Assembly (NCBI GenBank): GCA_963810945.1
Contig: CAWEPI010000008.1
Span: forward strand, 868,001 to 932,000
From: JAOUEA01 sp963810945
GTDB taxonomy: Bacteria > Actinomycetota > UBA4738 > HRBIN12
DNA: 64,000 bases
Direction: 5' to 3'
Positions 8,060-16,162 of this stretch are shown piece after piece (the stretch's first letter is position 1; the number at the start of each line of letters is the position of its first letter). Made by a program: the position numbers and the translations under genes. Below the pieces are notes generated by a model. It did no database searches. It had not been told where the DNA came from and saw only the letters and a program-made list of their open reading frames with translations.

Positions 8060-9664
8060 ATGCCACGTGTGATCTTGATCGCCTGGGACGGCGCCGACTG
8101 GCGCATCCTCGACCCCCTGCTCGAGGCGGGCGCGCTGCCGAACCTGCAGGCGCTCATCGACCGAGGACAGCGCGACGTCCTGCGCTCCACCGTCCCCACC
8201 CACTCCTGGTCGGCGTGGCCGTCCTTCCTCACCGGCGTCGACCCCGTGGACCACGGTGTCTTCGACATCCTCGAGACCGTCCCGGGCACGCACAAGCAAT
8301 ACCCCGTCACGTACAAGTCGATCAAGGCGCGCACCTTCCTGGACGACCTCACGTCCGCGAACAAGAAGCAGCTCCTGCTCGATGTGCCGCTCACGTTCCC
8401 GCCGCCCGACATCCAGGGCGCGCTCGCGGCGGGCGGTGTCTTGCCCAAGAACCGCCAGTTCACCCAGCCCTCAGACCTCCCCGAGACCCTCGCGAAGGCG
8501 GGCCTGGAGTGGCCGATCAACGGCATGAGCTGGACCACGTATCACAACAAGCCCGACGCGTACCTGGACGAGGCGTTCGAGGTCACCGCCAAGCGCATCA
8601 AGGCCTCCGAGTGGCTGATGGACAACACCGAGTGGGATCTGATGGCGAGCGTCTGGGTGAGCATCGACCGGACGCAGCACTGCCTCTCCAACTACGTGGC
8701 CCCCGACCACCCGGACTACGTGAAGAACAAGGACTCGCGCATCGGCAGGAAGGTCGCCGACATCTTCCGACAGACCGACGACGCCATCGGCGCGTTCGTT
8801 TCGCGCGCCGAGCCGGACGACATCATCCTGTTCATCTCCGACCACGGCTTCCAGTCGTGCACCCGCACGGTGAACATGGACCGCCTGCTGCACGAGTTCG
8901 GCTACCTCGACTTCAGCGCCTCCAACGTGGTGTTCGGGCCGATGCAGTGGGGGCCCGTGCGCAAGGTCGCGCGCAAGGTCTACGACACGCTGGGCCTCCA
9001 TGGGAAGGTCGCCTTGCCGCAGTCGATCAACTGGGCCAAGACCCAGGCGTTCACCTCGATCCGCTCCACCGGCGAGGGCGTCACGATCAACCTCGCCGGC
9101 CGCGAGATCGACGGCATCGTCGACCCCGGCGACTACGACAAGGTGCGCGACGCCGTGATGGATCGCCTCGCCAACTTCGTGGACCCGAAGACGGGCAAGA
9201 AGCCCGTCAAGGAGATCCACAAGCGCGAGGAGGTCTTCAAGGGCAAGTTCGCCGACGAGGCGCCGGACATCCTCATGGTCCCGGCGGAGGACTACTCCCT
9301 CACCCACGCCAAGGCCGCCTACGAGGACGCTGACTGGGTGAGCGGCGACCACCGTATCGAGGGCACGATCGTGGCGGTGGGTCCGAACGTGACGCCGTTC
9401 TCCCAGACGCCCGCGCTGATCGACATGGCGCCCACGATCGTCGCGGCGCTCGACGCGCCCACCGCCGTGAAGCCCACCGGACGCGTGCTCACCGAGATCC
9501 TCGGCACCGGTGCGCACATCACCGAGCGCGAGGTCGCCGACGAGCCCGCCGCCCCCGCGATCCCCGGGATGGCCATCCCCGGCATGGGTGGGGACTCCGC
9601 GGTGAACGAGACCGAGGCCGACGAGATGGAGGAGCACCTCCGGGGCCTCGGGTACATCGAGTAG
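8060..9664 (+). CDS. alkaline-phosphatase-superfamily phosphodiesterase/nucleotide pyrophosphatase
   Basis: A 534-residue enzyme of the type I phosphodiesterase group. Metal and catalytic blocks are visible: ILIAWDGADW (first metal Asp), VPTHSWSAWPSFLTGVDP with the nucleophile region, DPVDHGVFDI, FISDHGFQS (Asp-His metal ligands) and SGDHRIEGTIVAVG (the last His). It probably hydrolyses phosphodiester or pyrophosphate bonds; no signal peptide was seen, so it is likely cytoplasmic. The last residues EEHLRGLGYIE form a tail common in this group. The same tail is encoded alone by the micro-ORF at 10760. A TACACT -10-like box lies at 8022. Its frame is unbroken over 1.6 kb. Confidence 0.88.
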   Translation: MPRVILIAWDGADWRILDPLLEAGALPNLQALIDRGQRDVLRSTVPTHSWSAWPSFLTGVDPVDHGVFDILETVPGTHKQYPVTYKSIKARTFLDDLTSANKKQLLLDVPLTFPPPDIQGALAAGGVLPKNRQFTQPSDLPETLAKAGLEWPINGMSWTTYHNKPDAYLDEAFEVTAKRIKASEWLMDNTEWDLMASVWVSIDRTQHCLSNYVAPDHPDYVKNKDSRIGRKVADIFRQTDDAIGAFVSRAEPDDIILFISDHGFQSCTRTVNMDRLLHEFGYLDFSASNVVFGPMQWGPVRKVARKVYDTLGLHGKVALPQSINWAKTQAFTSIRSTGEGVTINLAGREIDGIVDPGDYDKVRDAVMDRLANFVDPKTGKKPVKEIHKREEVFKGKFADEAPDILMVPAEDYSLTHAKAAYEDADWVSGDHRIEGTIVAVGPNVTPFSQTPALIDMAPTIVAALDAPTAVKPTGRVLTEILGTGAHITEREVADEPAAPAIPGMAIPGMGGDSAVNETEADEMEEHLRGLGYIE

Positions 9665-9691
9665 CCGCGAACGGGATCCTGGACACGCGAG

Positions 9692-9719
9692 GGGCCCGGG
9701 CGAGGACGCGCCCGGGCCC
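9692..9719. terminator. strong hairpin between convergent genes
   Basis: Perfect 11-bp arms GGGCCCGGGCG (9692-9702) and CGCCCGGGCCC (9709-9719) with a 6-nt loop. It sits 28 bp after the phosphodiesterase stop and 22 bp before the YCII stop, as expected for a bidirectional terminator. No T-run follows, which is common in high-GC actinobacteria. Confidence 0.6.
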
Positions 9720-9740
9720 GGCGATCGCGTGGTCGCGGAC

Positions 9741-10058
9741 TCACATCACGTTGAACGTCTCATACACCGTGATGCTCGCGCCGCCCTGCAGCACCGGGCA
9801 CCCCTTCGCCAGGTTGACCGCCTCATCGAGTGAGTCGGCCGTGAGGATGGTGTAGCCGGAGGCCGAGCCGCCCCCGCCGTCGGATACCGCACCGTCCGAT
9901 GCGATCGACTTGGCTGCGCCCGAGAACGGATTGCCACCGTCCTTGAGCGCTCCGCCGATCGAACTGAACCAGCCGTCCCATGCGTCCATCACGGCCTTCT
10001 GCGCCTCTTCGCCCTCGGGCATGGCACCACCCTGGTAGAGCAGCACGTAGTCGCTCAT
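9741..10058 (-). CDS. YCII-related (DGPF-type) protein
   Basis: A 105-residue YCII-family protein: MSDYVLLYQGGAMPEGEEA, a Gly-rich central loop (AVSDGGGGSASGYTILTADS) and the closing AVNLAKGCPVLQGGASITVYE, which places the family's conserved acidic/His region. Members are ferredoxin-fold dimers of uncertain activity and often appear near ECF sigma factors. The ATG at 10058 is preceded by AAGGGAGGG; the in-frame ATGs upstream lack this. Confidence 0.85.
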   Translation of the reverse strand: MSDYVLLYQGGAMPEGEEAQKAVMDAWDGWFSSIGGALKDGGNPFSGAAKSIASDGAVSDGGGGSASGYTILTADSLDEAVNLAKGCPVLQGGASITVYETFNVM

Positions 10059-10301
10059 CGACCCTCCCTTCACGCGCGGCATCCGGTATCCGCGCTTCCA
10101 CCTCAACGACGAACGCCGTCGGCGGATATCGACATCCGCGCCGAAGTCGCACGTTGGCCGTCGCTCCTAGACTCGTTGCGGCGGCATCGATCGGCCTCGT
10201 GGCGATCGATCATCCGGCCTGGCCATGGCGTTCTTCGTGCTGGCCGTGACCGTCTCGTTGGCGAACGCGGCGACCGCGAGGTCGGCCGAGGAGGAGATGC
10301 G

Positions 10302-10688
10302 ATGACCGTTGGATACCGCAACGCGGACGGGTTGGCCGAGCCGCCCGGATACACCCACGTCGCGATCGGGCAGGGTGCGCGGATGGTCTTCACGGCCGGG
10401 GCCGTCCCGATCGACGCTGACGGGAACCTGGTCGGCGCCGGCGATCCCGTCGCGCAGACCGAGCGGGTGATCGAGAACCTCCTGCGGCAGCTCGAGGCCG
10501 GCGGCGCCGGCCCGGGCGACGTGGTCAAGACCACGGTGTACGTGGCAGCCGACCACGATGCGATGATCGCGGTCTGGGATGCCGTGCAGCGCTCATCGAT
10601 CGCGTCGGCGCCGTCGACGCTCCTGGGTGTGGCGCTCCTGGGGTACACCGGGCAATCGGTGGAGATCGAGGCGGTCGCCGTCGTCTAG
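10302..10688 (+). CDS. RidA-family protein
   Basis: A 128-residue member of the YjgF/YER057c/UK114 family. It carries ARMVFTAGAVPIDADGNLVG, DPVAQTERVIENLLRQLEAGG and the C-terminal VALLGYTGQSVEIEAVAVV. True RidA enzymes deaminate reactive enamine/imine intermediates with an Arg near the C terminus. Here that position (before GYTG) is Leu/Leu, so this is probably one of the RidA-like subgroups without proven deaminase activity. The ATG at 10302 fits the domain start, with GAGGAG just upstream. Confidence 0.82.
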   Translation: MTVGYRNADGLAEPPGYTHVAIGQGARMVFTAGAVPIDADGNLVGAGDPVAQTERVIENLLRQLEAGGAGPGDVVKTTVYVAADHDAMIAVWDAVQRSSIASAPSTLLGVALLGYTGQSVEIEAVAVV

Positions 10689-10747
10689 ACCTTCGGCGGG
10701 GAGGATGCATCAACCTTCGGCGGATGCACGGCGGCCCGGATGCCCCC

Positions 10748-10753
10748 TACGAT
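10748..10753 (+). promoter_or_regulatory. putative -10 box of a leaderless promoter
   Basis: TACGAT ends six bases before the ATG at 10760 (spacer TCCCCG). No ribosome-binding sequence lies between. Same geometry as at 1680 and 48326. Confidence 0.45.
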
Positions 10754-10759
10754 TCCCCG

Positions 10760-10885
10760 ATGAACGTCGGCGACCCTCATCCTCCGGCCGCTCCTGAGGC
10801 CTCGGAGGCGGACGAGAACGGCATCACCCCGTCCGAGAGCGCTGAGATCGAGGCGCACCTGCGCAGCCTGGGCTACATCGAGTAG
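10760..10885 (+). CDS. 41-residue micro-protein equal to a phosphodiesterase C-terminal tail
   Basis: A short ORF (MNVGDPHPPAAPEASEADEN at the start) whose last twelve residues, IEAHLRSLGYIE, nearly copy the C-terminal tail MEEHLRGLGYIE of the alkaline-phosphatase-superfamily enzyme encoded at 8060-9664. The rest is acidic, Pro/Ala-rich and probably unstructured. It has its own -10-like box with leaderless spacing. It could be a free tail peptide, for example an oligomerisation or partner-binding element, or the leftover of a second such enzyme. The stop at 10883 is 4 bp before the convergent cytochrome gene's stop. Confidence 0.5.
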   Translation: MNVGDPHPPAAPEASEADENGITPSESAEIEAHLRSLGYIE

Positions 10886-10888
10886 CGC

Positions 10889-11575
10889 TCAGGCGTCGCC
10901 CTCAGGGCGGTCCGATCTATCCACCCATGCGGGCCAGAGCCGACGTGCCGTCCCCCGGGCCACACGTCCTCCCAGGTGCATCGCACGCCACGCGCCCCGG
11001 TAGCCGGGGAGCACCCCGAGGGCGACGACGACGTGCCCGGCGATCGCCAGCGTCACCACGTAGAACGTCCAGCGATGGATCCGCGCGAGCCACGAGAAGG
11101 CCGGCCCGCCATGGAGGATCGTGAGGCCGATCCCGGTGAGCGTGAGGACGATCAGACCCCCCACGATGACGAGGTTCGCGATCCGCTGCCCCGGATCGAA
11201 GTCGCCCTCGTGACGCGCGAACCGTCCGTGGAGAGCTCCTGAGGGCCAGCGCGCCCACCAGCGCCCGTCGCCCGGGTCGCGACGGAGGCTCTCCCGCACG
11301 AACGTCGCGATCCCCTTCCTCCCCGTCACGATCGGAACCAGGATCAGCAGCGCGAAGGCGCGGCCGAGCCAGACGTGGAGGCGGGCGTCGGACATGCCCG
11401 CGATCCGCGCCAGCGGGCTCGGCCGGCCTTCGTCACCGCCCAGCAGCCGCCATCCCGTGAACAGCAGGGGGAGGACGACGAGGTAGACGGCCGCATGGAA
11501 CCACCGCACCCGTCTCGGATGCCGCTCGATCCGTCCCGCCTGGCGAGACTCAGTAGCCGTAGCCACCGGTGCCAC
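10889..11575 (-). CDS. cytochrome b561-type membrane heme protein
   Basis: A 228-residue membrane protein like the gamma subunit of formate dehydrogenases or cytochrome b of Ni-Fe hydrogenases. Four helices carry candidate heme-ligating histidines: WFHAAVYLVVLPLLFTGW, DARLHVWLGRAFALLILV, ARIHRWTFYVVTLAIAGHVVVAL. It would pass electrons between quinone and a partner, but no dehydrogenase or hydrogenase gene is nearby. The GTG start at 11575 overlaps the 3' end of the lipoprotein gene by 26 bp. An alternative GTG at 11509 would remove the overlap but lacks a ribosome site. Confidence 0.75.
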   Translation of the reverse strand: MAPVATATESRQAGRIERHPRRVRWFHAAVYLVVLPLLFTGWRLLGGDEGRPSPLARIAGMSDARLHVWLGRAFALLILVPIVTGRKGIATFVRESLRRDPGDGRWWARWPSGALHGRFARHEGDFDPGQRIANLVIVGGLIVLTLTGIGLTILHGGPAFSWLARIHRWTFYVVTLAIAGHVVVALGVLPGYRGAWRAMHLGGRVARGTARRLWPAWVDRSDRPEGDA

Positions 11576-12047
11576 CGCTCATCGCGGGCGCGCCGCTCGG
11601 TGTCGGAGTCGATGCCGGCGTGGATCCGGGGGAGGCACCGGCAGAGCCCGTGCTCGCGCCGGTCACCGTCACGGTGATCGTATCGGTCGGGCCGGCATCC
11701 GAGTGATCCGCGTTGCGCAGCGAGGCTTCGATCGTGTGCGTTCCCGGTGCGAGGCCGGTGACCTGCACGGTGTTCGCGTACGCCAGCTGGTACTGCGAGT
11801 CACAACTGGCACCGTCGACACAGAGATGCACGTGGTGGTCGCCGCTGCTGGGATCGCCGATGGGCACGCTCGCCTGAAGCTCGACCGTGAACGGGTCCCC
11901 GACCTTCGCGTGGTCCTTGGGTGATGCGATCTTCACCCAGAGGTCGCCGCCCTGCGAGGCGCTCGCGCCGCCTCCGCAGGCCGCCGCGATGAGTGCCAGG
12001 CCGAGCAACACGGCCGCCCAGCCGATCCGTCGAGATGTCCGATGCAT
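11550..12047 (-). CDS. secreted lipoprotein
   Basis: A 165-residue protein with a type II signal peptide: RRIGWAAVLLGLALIAAAC, where the Cys is the lipidated residue. The body shows LWVKIASPKDHAKVGDPFTV, a His-containing segment GDHHVHLCVDGASC and PGTHTIEASLRNADHSDAGP, resembling small periplasmic domains of the DUF4399 type. The C terminus is a Ser/Pro/Thr-rich linker ending in GGTGGYGY. The start at 12047 is supported by GAAGGAGG. It is probably co-transcribed with the downstream cytochrome gene. Confidence 0.75.
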   Translation of the reverse strand: MHRTSRRIGWAAVLLGLALIAAACGGGASASQGGDLWVKIASPKDHAKVGDPFTVELQASVPIGDPSSGDHHVHLCVDGASCDSQYQLAYANTVQVTGLAPGTHTIEASLRNADHSDAGPTDTITVTVTGASTGSAGASPGSTPASTPTPSGAPAMSGGTGGYGY

Positions 12048-12188
12048 GGTGCCTCCTTCATGTCGATGACAGGCGGTACTACAGGGATCGCACGTCCGCG
12101 GGATTCCCTCGATCGGATCCGGCTCGAGCAATCCCTCGGGGAGGCCCGGCCGGTAGTACTCGCGTGACCATCACCAGGCGGATCGTGC

Positions 12189-12737
12189 GTGCGGACACTC
12201 TCGGATGAGTCGTTGCTGGCAGGTCTCGGCTCGGGCGATCCCGCGGCCGCGTCGGCCTTCATCGCGCGGTATCAACGCCGCGTCTACGGGCTCACGCAGT
12301 CGATCCTGCGCGACGCGGGAGCGGCTGAGGAGGCCGCCCAGGAGACGTTCGTGCGCGCATGGACGCATGCCGAGGCGTTCGATCCGCGTCGGGGGAGCGT
12401 GCCGGCCTGGCTCCTCACGATCGCACGCAACGTGGCGATCAACATGCTGCCGACGCGGCGCCCCGATCCGGTGGACCCGAGCGTGCTGCTCTCGTTGGAG
12501 GACCCCGAGGGTGCGACGAGCGACGAGCAGGTGCAGCCGGTGTCCGAACCGATGCGCGAGGCGCTCGCCCGGCTGCCCGAGAGCCAACGGCGGGTCATCG
12601 TCCTGGCCGTCTTCTACGGCTTCACTGCGAAGGAGATCGGTGAGCTCGACGGCGTCCCGCTCGGCACGGTGAAGACGCGGATCCGGAGCGCCCTGATGAA
12701 GCTCCGCGTGGAGATGGGGGCATGCCATGAGCACTGA
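12189..12737 (+). CDS. ECF-type RNA polymerase sigma factor
   Basis: A 182-residue sigma-70 factor of the extracytoplasmic-function class. Region 2: FIARYQRRVYGLTQSILRD and AEEAAQETFVRAWTHAEAFD. Region 4: LARLPESQRRVIVLAVFYGF with the helix-turn-helix KEIGELDGVPLGTVKTRIRS. It starts with GTG (12189) and overlaps the anti-sigma gene by 11 bp. The target promoter is unknown. The divergent lipoprotein gene lies 141 bp upstream and could be a target. Confidence 0.92.
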   Translation: MRTLSDESLLAGLGSGDPAAASAFIARYQRRVYGLTQSILRDAGAAEEAAQETFVRAWTHAEAFDPRRGSVPAWLLTIARNVAINMLPTRRPDPVDPSVLLSLEDPEGATSDEQVQPVSEPMREALARLPESQRRVIVLAVFYGFTAKEIGELDGVPLGTVKTRIRSALMKLRVEMGACHEH

Positions 12738-13422
12738 AGTGCGTTGCGATCAGGTCCGGGAGCTCGCCCCGGAACTGGCCCTCGACATCGCCGACGGGCA
12801 GGAGCGGGGTCTCGCATTGCGACACCTCGAGCGATGCGTGTCGTGCCGCGCCTTCGTCGCCGACCTGTCCTCCCTCATGGACGACCTCTTGCTCCTCGCT
12901 CCCGAGCAGGAGCCGCCGGACGGCTTCCGTGAGCGGGTGCTGGCGCGCATCGCCGGTCCGCAGGCGCTTCCTCCCCCGCGCCGCTGGACACGCCCGCTCA
13001 CGGTCGCCGCGGCCTTCCTGCTGGCGCTGGCGCTGGGGGCGGGGTCGGTGATGGTGGCGACGTCTGACGACCGGAGGATCGCCGGCAGCTACCGCTCGGT
13101 CCTGGCCGCCGGCGCAGGTTCGTTCTTCACGGTGGCCCCGCTGGAGGCGTCCGACGGTGGCGGCGTCGGCACGGTCTGGGGGTACGAGGGCCGCCCCTCG
13201 TGGCTCTTCGTCAGCCTCTCATCGCCGCCTCCCCGTCGGCGCCCGTCGGCCGTCGTGGTGTGGACCGACGACGGGAGGCGTGCCGTGGTTGGGACGGCCG
13301 ATTTCGGTCCCGATCGGTCCGGATGGGGGGTCGCGATCCCGATGAACCTGCGCGACGTGCGGGTGGTACGGATCGCCGGGGTGGGCACGGCCGAGATCAT
13401 GCCGCAAGACCCCTGGGGTTAG
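12727..13422 (+). CDS. zinc-type membrane anti-sigma factor
   Basis: A 231-residue partner of the upstream sigma factor. The N-terminal cytoplasmic part contains the HX3CX2C zinc anti-sigma motif (RHLERCVSCRAF, residues about 35-45). One membrane helix follows (LTVAAAFLLALALGAGSVMV, about 90-109), then an extracytoplasmic domain of about 120 residues that probably receives the signal. Overlap with the sigma gene implies fixed stoichiometry. Confidence 0.88.
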   Translation: MSTEVRCDQVRELAPELALDIADGQERGLALRHLERCVSCRAFVADLSSLMDDLLLLAPEQEPPDGFRERVLARIAGPQALPPPRRWTRPLTVAAAFLLALALGAGSVMVATSDDRRIAGSYRSVLAAGAGSFFTVAPLEASDGGGVGTVWGYEGRPSWLFVSLSSPPPRRRPSAVVVWTDDGRRAVVGTADFGPDRSGWGVAIPMNLRDVRVVRIAGVGTAEIMPQDPWG

Positions 13423-13436
13423 GGTTCCTACAGGTC

Positions 13437-13745
13437 TTGACACCAAACCGACCCTTGCAGGAAGCGCTGGCCGACTACCAGCGCCAACGCGACGACGACA
13501 CCGCGGCCATGTTCGAGTTCACCGTCGAGTTGGCGTCCTTCAGGAATCCCGCGCCGAAGGAGCGCGTCTTGTTCGAGGCGCTCGAGGACAAGCCCGAGGA
13601 GATCAGCCGGTTCCTCGCGGTGATCGCGGGCGCCGAGCCGATGTCCTCCTACTTCGCGCAGGGTCACCTCGTGAAGCTGATGGGCGTGCGCGGCATGGCC
13701 AGGGCCATGCTGGGGCGTCGAGGCTCCGCGCGCAGCGCCGCGTGA
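13437..13745 (+). pseudogene. C-terminal remnant of an FAD-dependent halogenase/reductase-like oxidoreductase
   Basis: The frame reads LQEALADYQRQRDDD, then AMFEFTVELASF, ERVLFEALEDKPEEI and AEPMSSYFAQGHLVKLMG. From memory this is the C-terminal ~100 residues of FAD-dependent oxidoreductases of the tryptophan-halogenase/geranylgeranyl-reductase group, where YQRRRD...PMYEFT and FFAPENV are usual. The FAD-binding N-terminal domain is absent. Upstream DNA is the anti-sigma gene, which ends at 13422, so the break lies at about 13423-13440. No good start codon exists (TTG 13437, or ATG 13509). I read it as the stump left by a deletion or rearrangement; a free-standing small protein is the alternative. 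Confidence 0.5.
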
Positions 13746-13755
13746 GGGGAGACGT

Positions 13756-15087
13756 GTGGCGCCCCGACTTCCGAGGGCGCCCACACGTACCATCACGGAC
13801 GTGAAGCGCCCAGACTCGCTCGCCCGCCCGCTGCTGGCGTTCGCGCTGTTGGGGTTGCTCGTTCTCGTGATCGTGGCCATCTCGGGCATCGTGGTGATCC
13901 GCCGGCTCGCCACGGAGCAGGCTCTGAACGAGGCCCGCCAGTTGACGGATGTCTCTGCGCGCGTCGTGGAGCGCCGCGTCACGGACGGCCTCGTGACCGG
14001 GGACGCCCTCGCGCGAGGCTCGGTCGCGCGGGTGGTCGGCGACGCCGTTCTGCACGATCCCGTCGTCCGCGTGAAGATCTGGTCCCGCGACGGCACGATC
14101 GTGTACTCCGATGACTCGCGCCTGATAGGGGACACCTACCCGCTCGGTACCGAGGACCTCGAGGTGCTGGATCATGGCGGCGTCGCCGCCGAGGTATCCG
14201 ATCTGAGTCGACCAGAGAACCGGTTCGAGCGGAAGTACGGCGAACTCTTGGAGGTGTACACGCCGATCCGCACGCCGGATGGAACGCCGCTGCTGTTCGA
14301 GACGTACCAACTGGCTTCGAGCATCGCGGAGCGACGGAGGCAGCTCGCGACCACGTTCGCGCCGGTCCTCGTGATCACGCTCCTCGCCCTGGCGTTGCTG
14401 GAGATCCCCCTGGCCTGGGCACTCGCGCGACGCGTCCGCGCCACCCAGCACGAGCGGGAACGGTTGATGCAGCGCGCGATCGAGGCCTCGGATCGCGAGC
14501 GGCGGCGCATCGCCGGCGATCTGCATGACGGTCCCGTGCAGGAGCTCGCGGGTCTTTCGATGCAGCTGTCGGCGGCGGCGGAGCGGGCGACGGACCCCGG
14601 GGACGGAGCTGTGCTGCGGGACTCTGCCTCCGCGGTGCGCGGCAGCGTGCGTACCCTTCGCGCGGCGGTCGTGGGGGTCTATCCGCCCAACCTCCGACAT
14701 TCGGGTCTGTCTGCCGCGCTCTCGGACCTCTTGGCGCGCCTGGGCACAGAGGGCGTCGAAACGGAGCTGGACGCGCCCGATGCGGCGTTCGAACCCGAAA
14801 CCGAGGCCTTGCTCTACCGGGCAGCTCAGGAGGCCTTGCGCAACGTCGAAGCGCATGCGGAGGCGCGTCACGTGCGCGTCTCGGTGCGCCGCGAGCGAGA
14901 TCGCGCCGTGCTGGAGGTCGCCGACGACGGACGCGGGATCGCGCCGGAGGACGCCGACCGTGCTCGTGCCGGCGGCCATATGGGCCTCACGATCCTCGGC
15001 GACCTCGTGCGCGACGGCGACGGCACGCTCACGGTCCGGCCCGGCGAGTCGGGCGGTACGGTGGTCCGCGTGGAGGCCACCGCTTGA
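13756..15087 (+). CDS. NarL-group sensor histidine kinase
   Basis: A 443-residue sensor kinase. One helix (PLLAFALLGLLVLVIVAISG), an extracytoplasmic sensing region of about 160 residues and a second helix (TFAPVLVITLLALALLEIPL) precede the kinase. The phosphoacceptor box is RERRRIAGDLHDGPVQELAG (HisKA_3). The ATPase shows NVEAHAEA and VADDGRGIAPEDA. GAGGGGAG precedes the GTG at 13756; a GTG at 13801 is a possible later start. Its stop overlaps the start of the response regulator. It resembles LiaS/DegS-type sensors, but the stimulus is unknown. Confidence 0.88.
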   Translation: MAPRLPRAPTRTITDVKRPDSLARPLLAFALLGLLVLVIVAISGIVVIRRLATEQALNEARQLTDVSARVVERRVTDGLVTGDALARGSVARVVGDAVLHDPVVRVKIWSRDGTIVYSDDSRLIGDTYPLGTEDLEVLDHGGVAAEVSDLSRPENRFERKYGELLEVYTPIRTPDGTPLLFETYQLASSIAERRRQLATTFAPVLVITLLALALLEIPLAWALARRVRATQHERERLMQRAIEASDRERRRIAGDLHDGPVQELAGLSMQLSAAAERATDPGDGAVLRDSASAVRGSVRTLRAAVVGVYPPNLRHSGLSAALSDLLARLGTEGVETELDAPDAAFEPETEALLYRAAQEALRNVEAHAEARHVRVSVRRERDRAVLEVADDGRGIAPEDADRARAGGHMGLTILGDLVRDGDGTLTVRPGESGGTVVRVEATA

Positions 15088-15731
15088 TCCGCGTCGCGCT
15101 CGCCGACGACCATCGGGTGGTCCGTGTCGGTCTGGAGCAGCTGCTCGGCACGTTCGCCGATGTCGAGTTCGTCGGAGCGGGCGCCGGCGGTGAGGAGGCC
15201 GTCGAGCTGTGCCTAGGAACGAGGCCCGACGTGCTGCTCCTCGACCTCTCGATGCCTGACGTCGATGGCATCGAGGTCACGCGTCGCCTGCGTGCCGCCG
15301 CGCCGGAGACGCGAGTCGTGGTGTTCACCTCGTTCTCCGATCGTGAGCGCATCATGCAGGCGCTCGACGCGGGCGCCATCGGCTACCTGTTGAAGGACGC
15401 GGAACCCGAGGAGATCCATGCGGCGCTTCGGGCGGCCGCGCGGGGAGACGCCCCCCTCGCACCGCGCGCCGCTGCGGAATTGCTCGCCGAACGACAGGTG
15501 CGTGCGCCCGCCGATGCGATGGATCTCACGGCCCGGGAGCGCGAGGTGCTCACCCTGGTGGTGGAAGGTCTCGCCAACAAGCAGATCGCTCGACGACTCG
15601 GCATCAGCGAGAAGACGGTGAAGGGACATCTCACCAACCTCTTCCAGCGGATCGGGGTGGCCGATCGCACCCAGGCCGCGTTGTGGGCGGAGCGCAACGG
15701 CATCCTGCGGGATCCAGGTCCCGGGACCTAA
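15084..15731 (+). CDS. NarL/LuxR-type response regulator
   Basis: A 215-residue partner of the upstream kinase. Receiver: ALADDHRVVRVG with acidic Asp pair, phospho-Asp in VLLLDLSMPDVDG, Thr in VVVFTSFSD and Lys in GYLLKDAEPEEI. Output: LTAREREVLTLVVEGLANKQ and the helix-turn-helix IARRLGISEKTVKGHLTNLF. It starts with TTG (15084) overlapping the kinase's TGA. Its TAA stop (15729-15731) lies inside a DosR-like palindrome that precedes the next gene, so the regulator probably controls its neighbour. Confidence 0.92.
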   Translation: MIRVALADDHRVVRVGLEQLLGTFADVEFVGAGAGGEEAVELCLGTRPDVLLLDLSMPDVDGIEVTRRLRAAAPETRVVVFTSFSDRERIMQALDAGAIGYLLKDAEPEEIHAALRAAARGDAPLAPRAAAELLAERQVRAPADAMDLTAREREVLTLVVEGLANKQIARRLGISEKTVKGHLTNLFQRIGVADRTQAALWAERNGILRDPGPGT

Positions 15732-15740
15732 GTCCCGTTG
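15717..15740 (+). promoter_or_regulatory. DosR/NarL-like palindromic operator, copy 1
   Basis: GGTCCCGGGACC (15717-15728) is followed by TAAGTCCCGTTG. The core GGGACCTAAGTCCC (15723-15736) differs from the DosR consensus GGGACTWWAGTCCC at one base. The ATG of a small secreted protein lies 37 bp downstream. The same block, with only the TAA triplet changed to GTC, recurs at 16163. Confidence 0.6.
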
Positions 15741-15772
15741 AGGCCGATGCCACCGCCCGGCACGATGGGTGG

Positions 15773-16153
15773 ATGCACGGATCGTTCCTGCGAACCATCG
15801 CACTCGCCCTCTCTCTCGTCGTGTTCACCGTCGTGTCGGCGTCGGCCGATGGCGTGGAGAGGCGAGGCCATTGCTCCGGCGGCCGCGGGGAGTGGAGGGT
15901 CGAGGTGCGGGCCGAGACCGGCGGCCGGTTGCGCGTGCGCTTCAGCATCGAGCATGTTCCCGCGGGCCAGGCGTGGCAGATCTTCCTCTCCGATGACGGC
16001 GTCGGGATCTACTCCGGGACGCGGCGGACGGACCGTCACGGGGAGGTGCGGGTCACCGTCGATCGCGCGGATCGCCGGGGCAGGGACCGGATCGCTGCGA
16101 GCGGCGTGAGCATGGCGTCCGGGGTGAGTTGCGAGGGTTCCCTGACGATCTGA
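15773..16153 (+). CDS. small secreted protein, paralogue A
   Basis: A 126-residue exported protein. The signal peptide is MHGSFLRTIALALSLVVFTV with cleavage near SASA. The mature domain, about 100 residues, has two Cys (GHCSGGRGEWRVEV at the front, GVSCEGSLTI at the end) and reads as a beta-sandwich: LRVRFSIEHVPAGQAWQIFL, GIYSGTRRTDRHGEVRVTV. It is paralogous to the product of 16265-16653 (shared C-SG-x-W, G-Q-x-W-Q-x, terminal C-x-G). I recognise no described family. It directly follows the two-component genes and carries the palindromic operator. Confidence 0.75.
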   Translation: MHGSFLRTIALALSLVVFTVVSASADGVERRGHCSGGRGEWRVEVRAETGGRLRVRFSIEHVPAGQAWQIFLSDDGVGIYSGTRRTDRHGEVRVTVDRADRRGRDRIAASGVSMASGVSCEGSLTI

Positions 16154-16162
16154 GGCCAGGGA

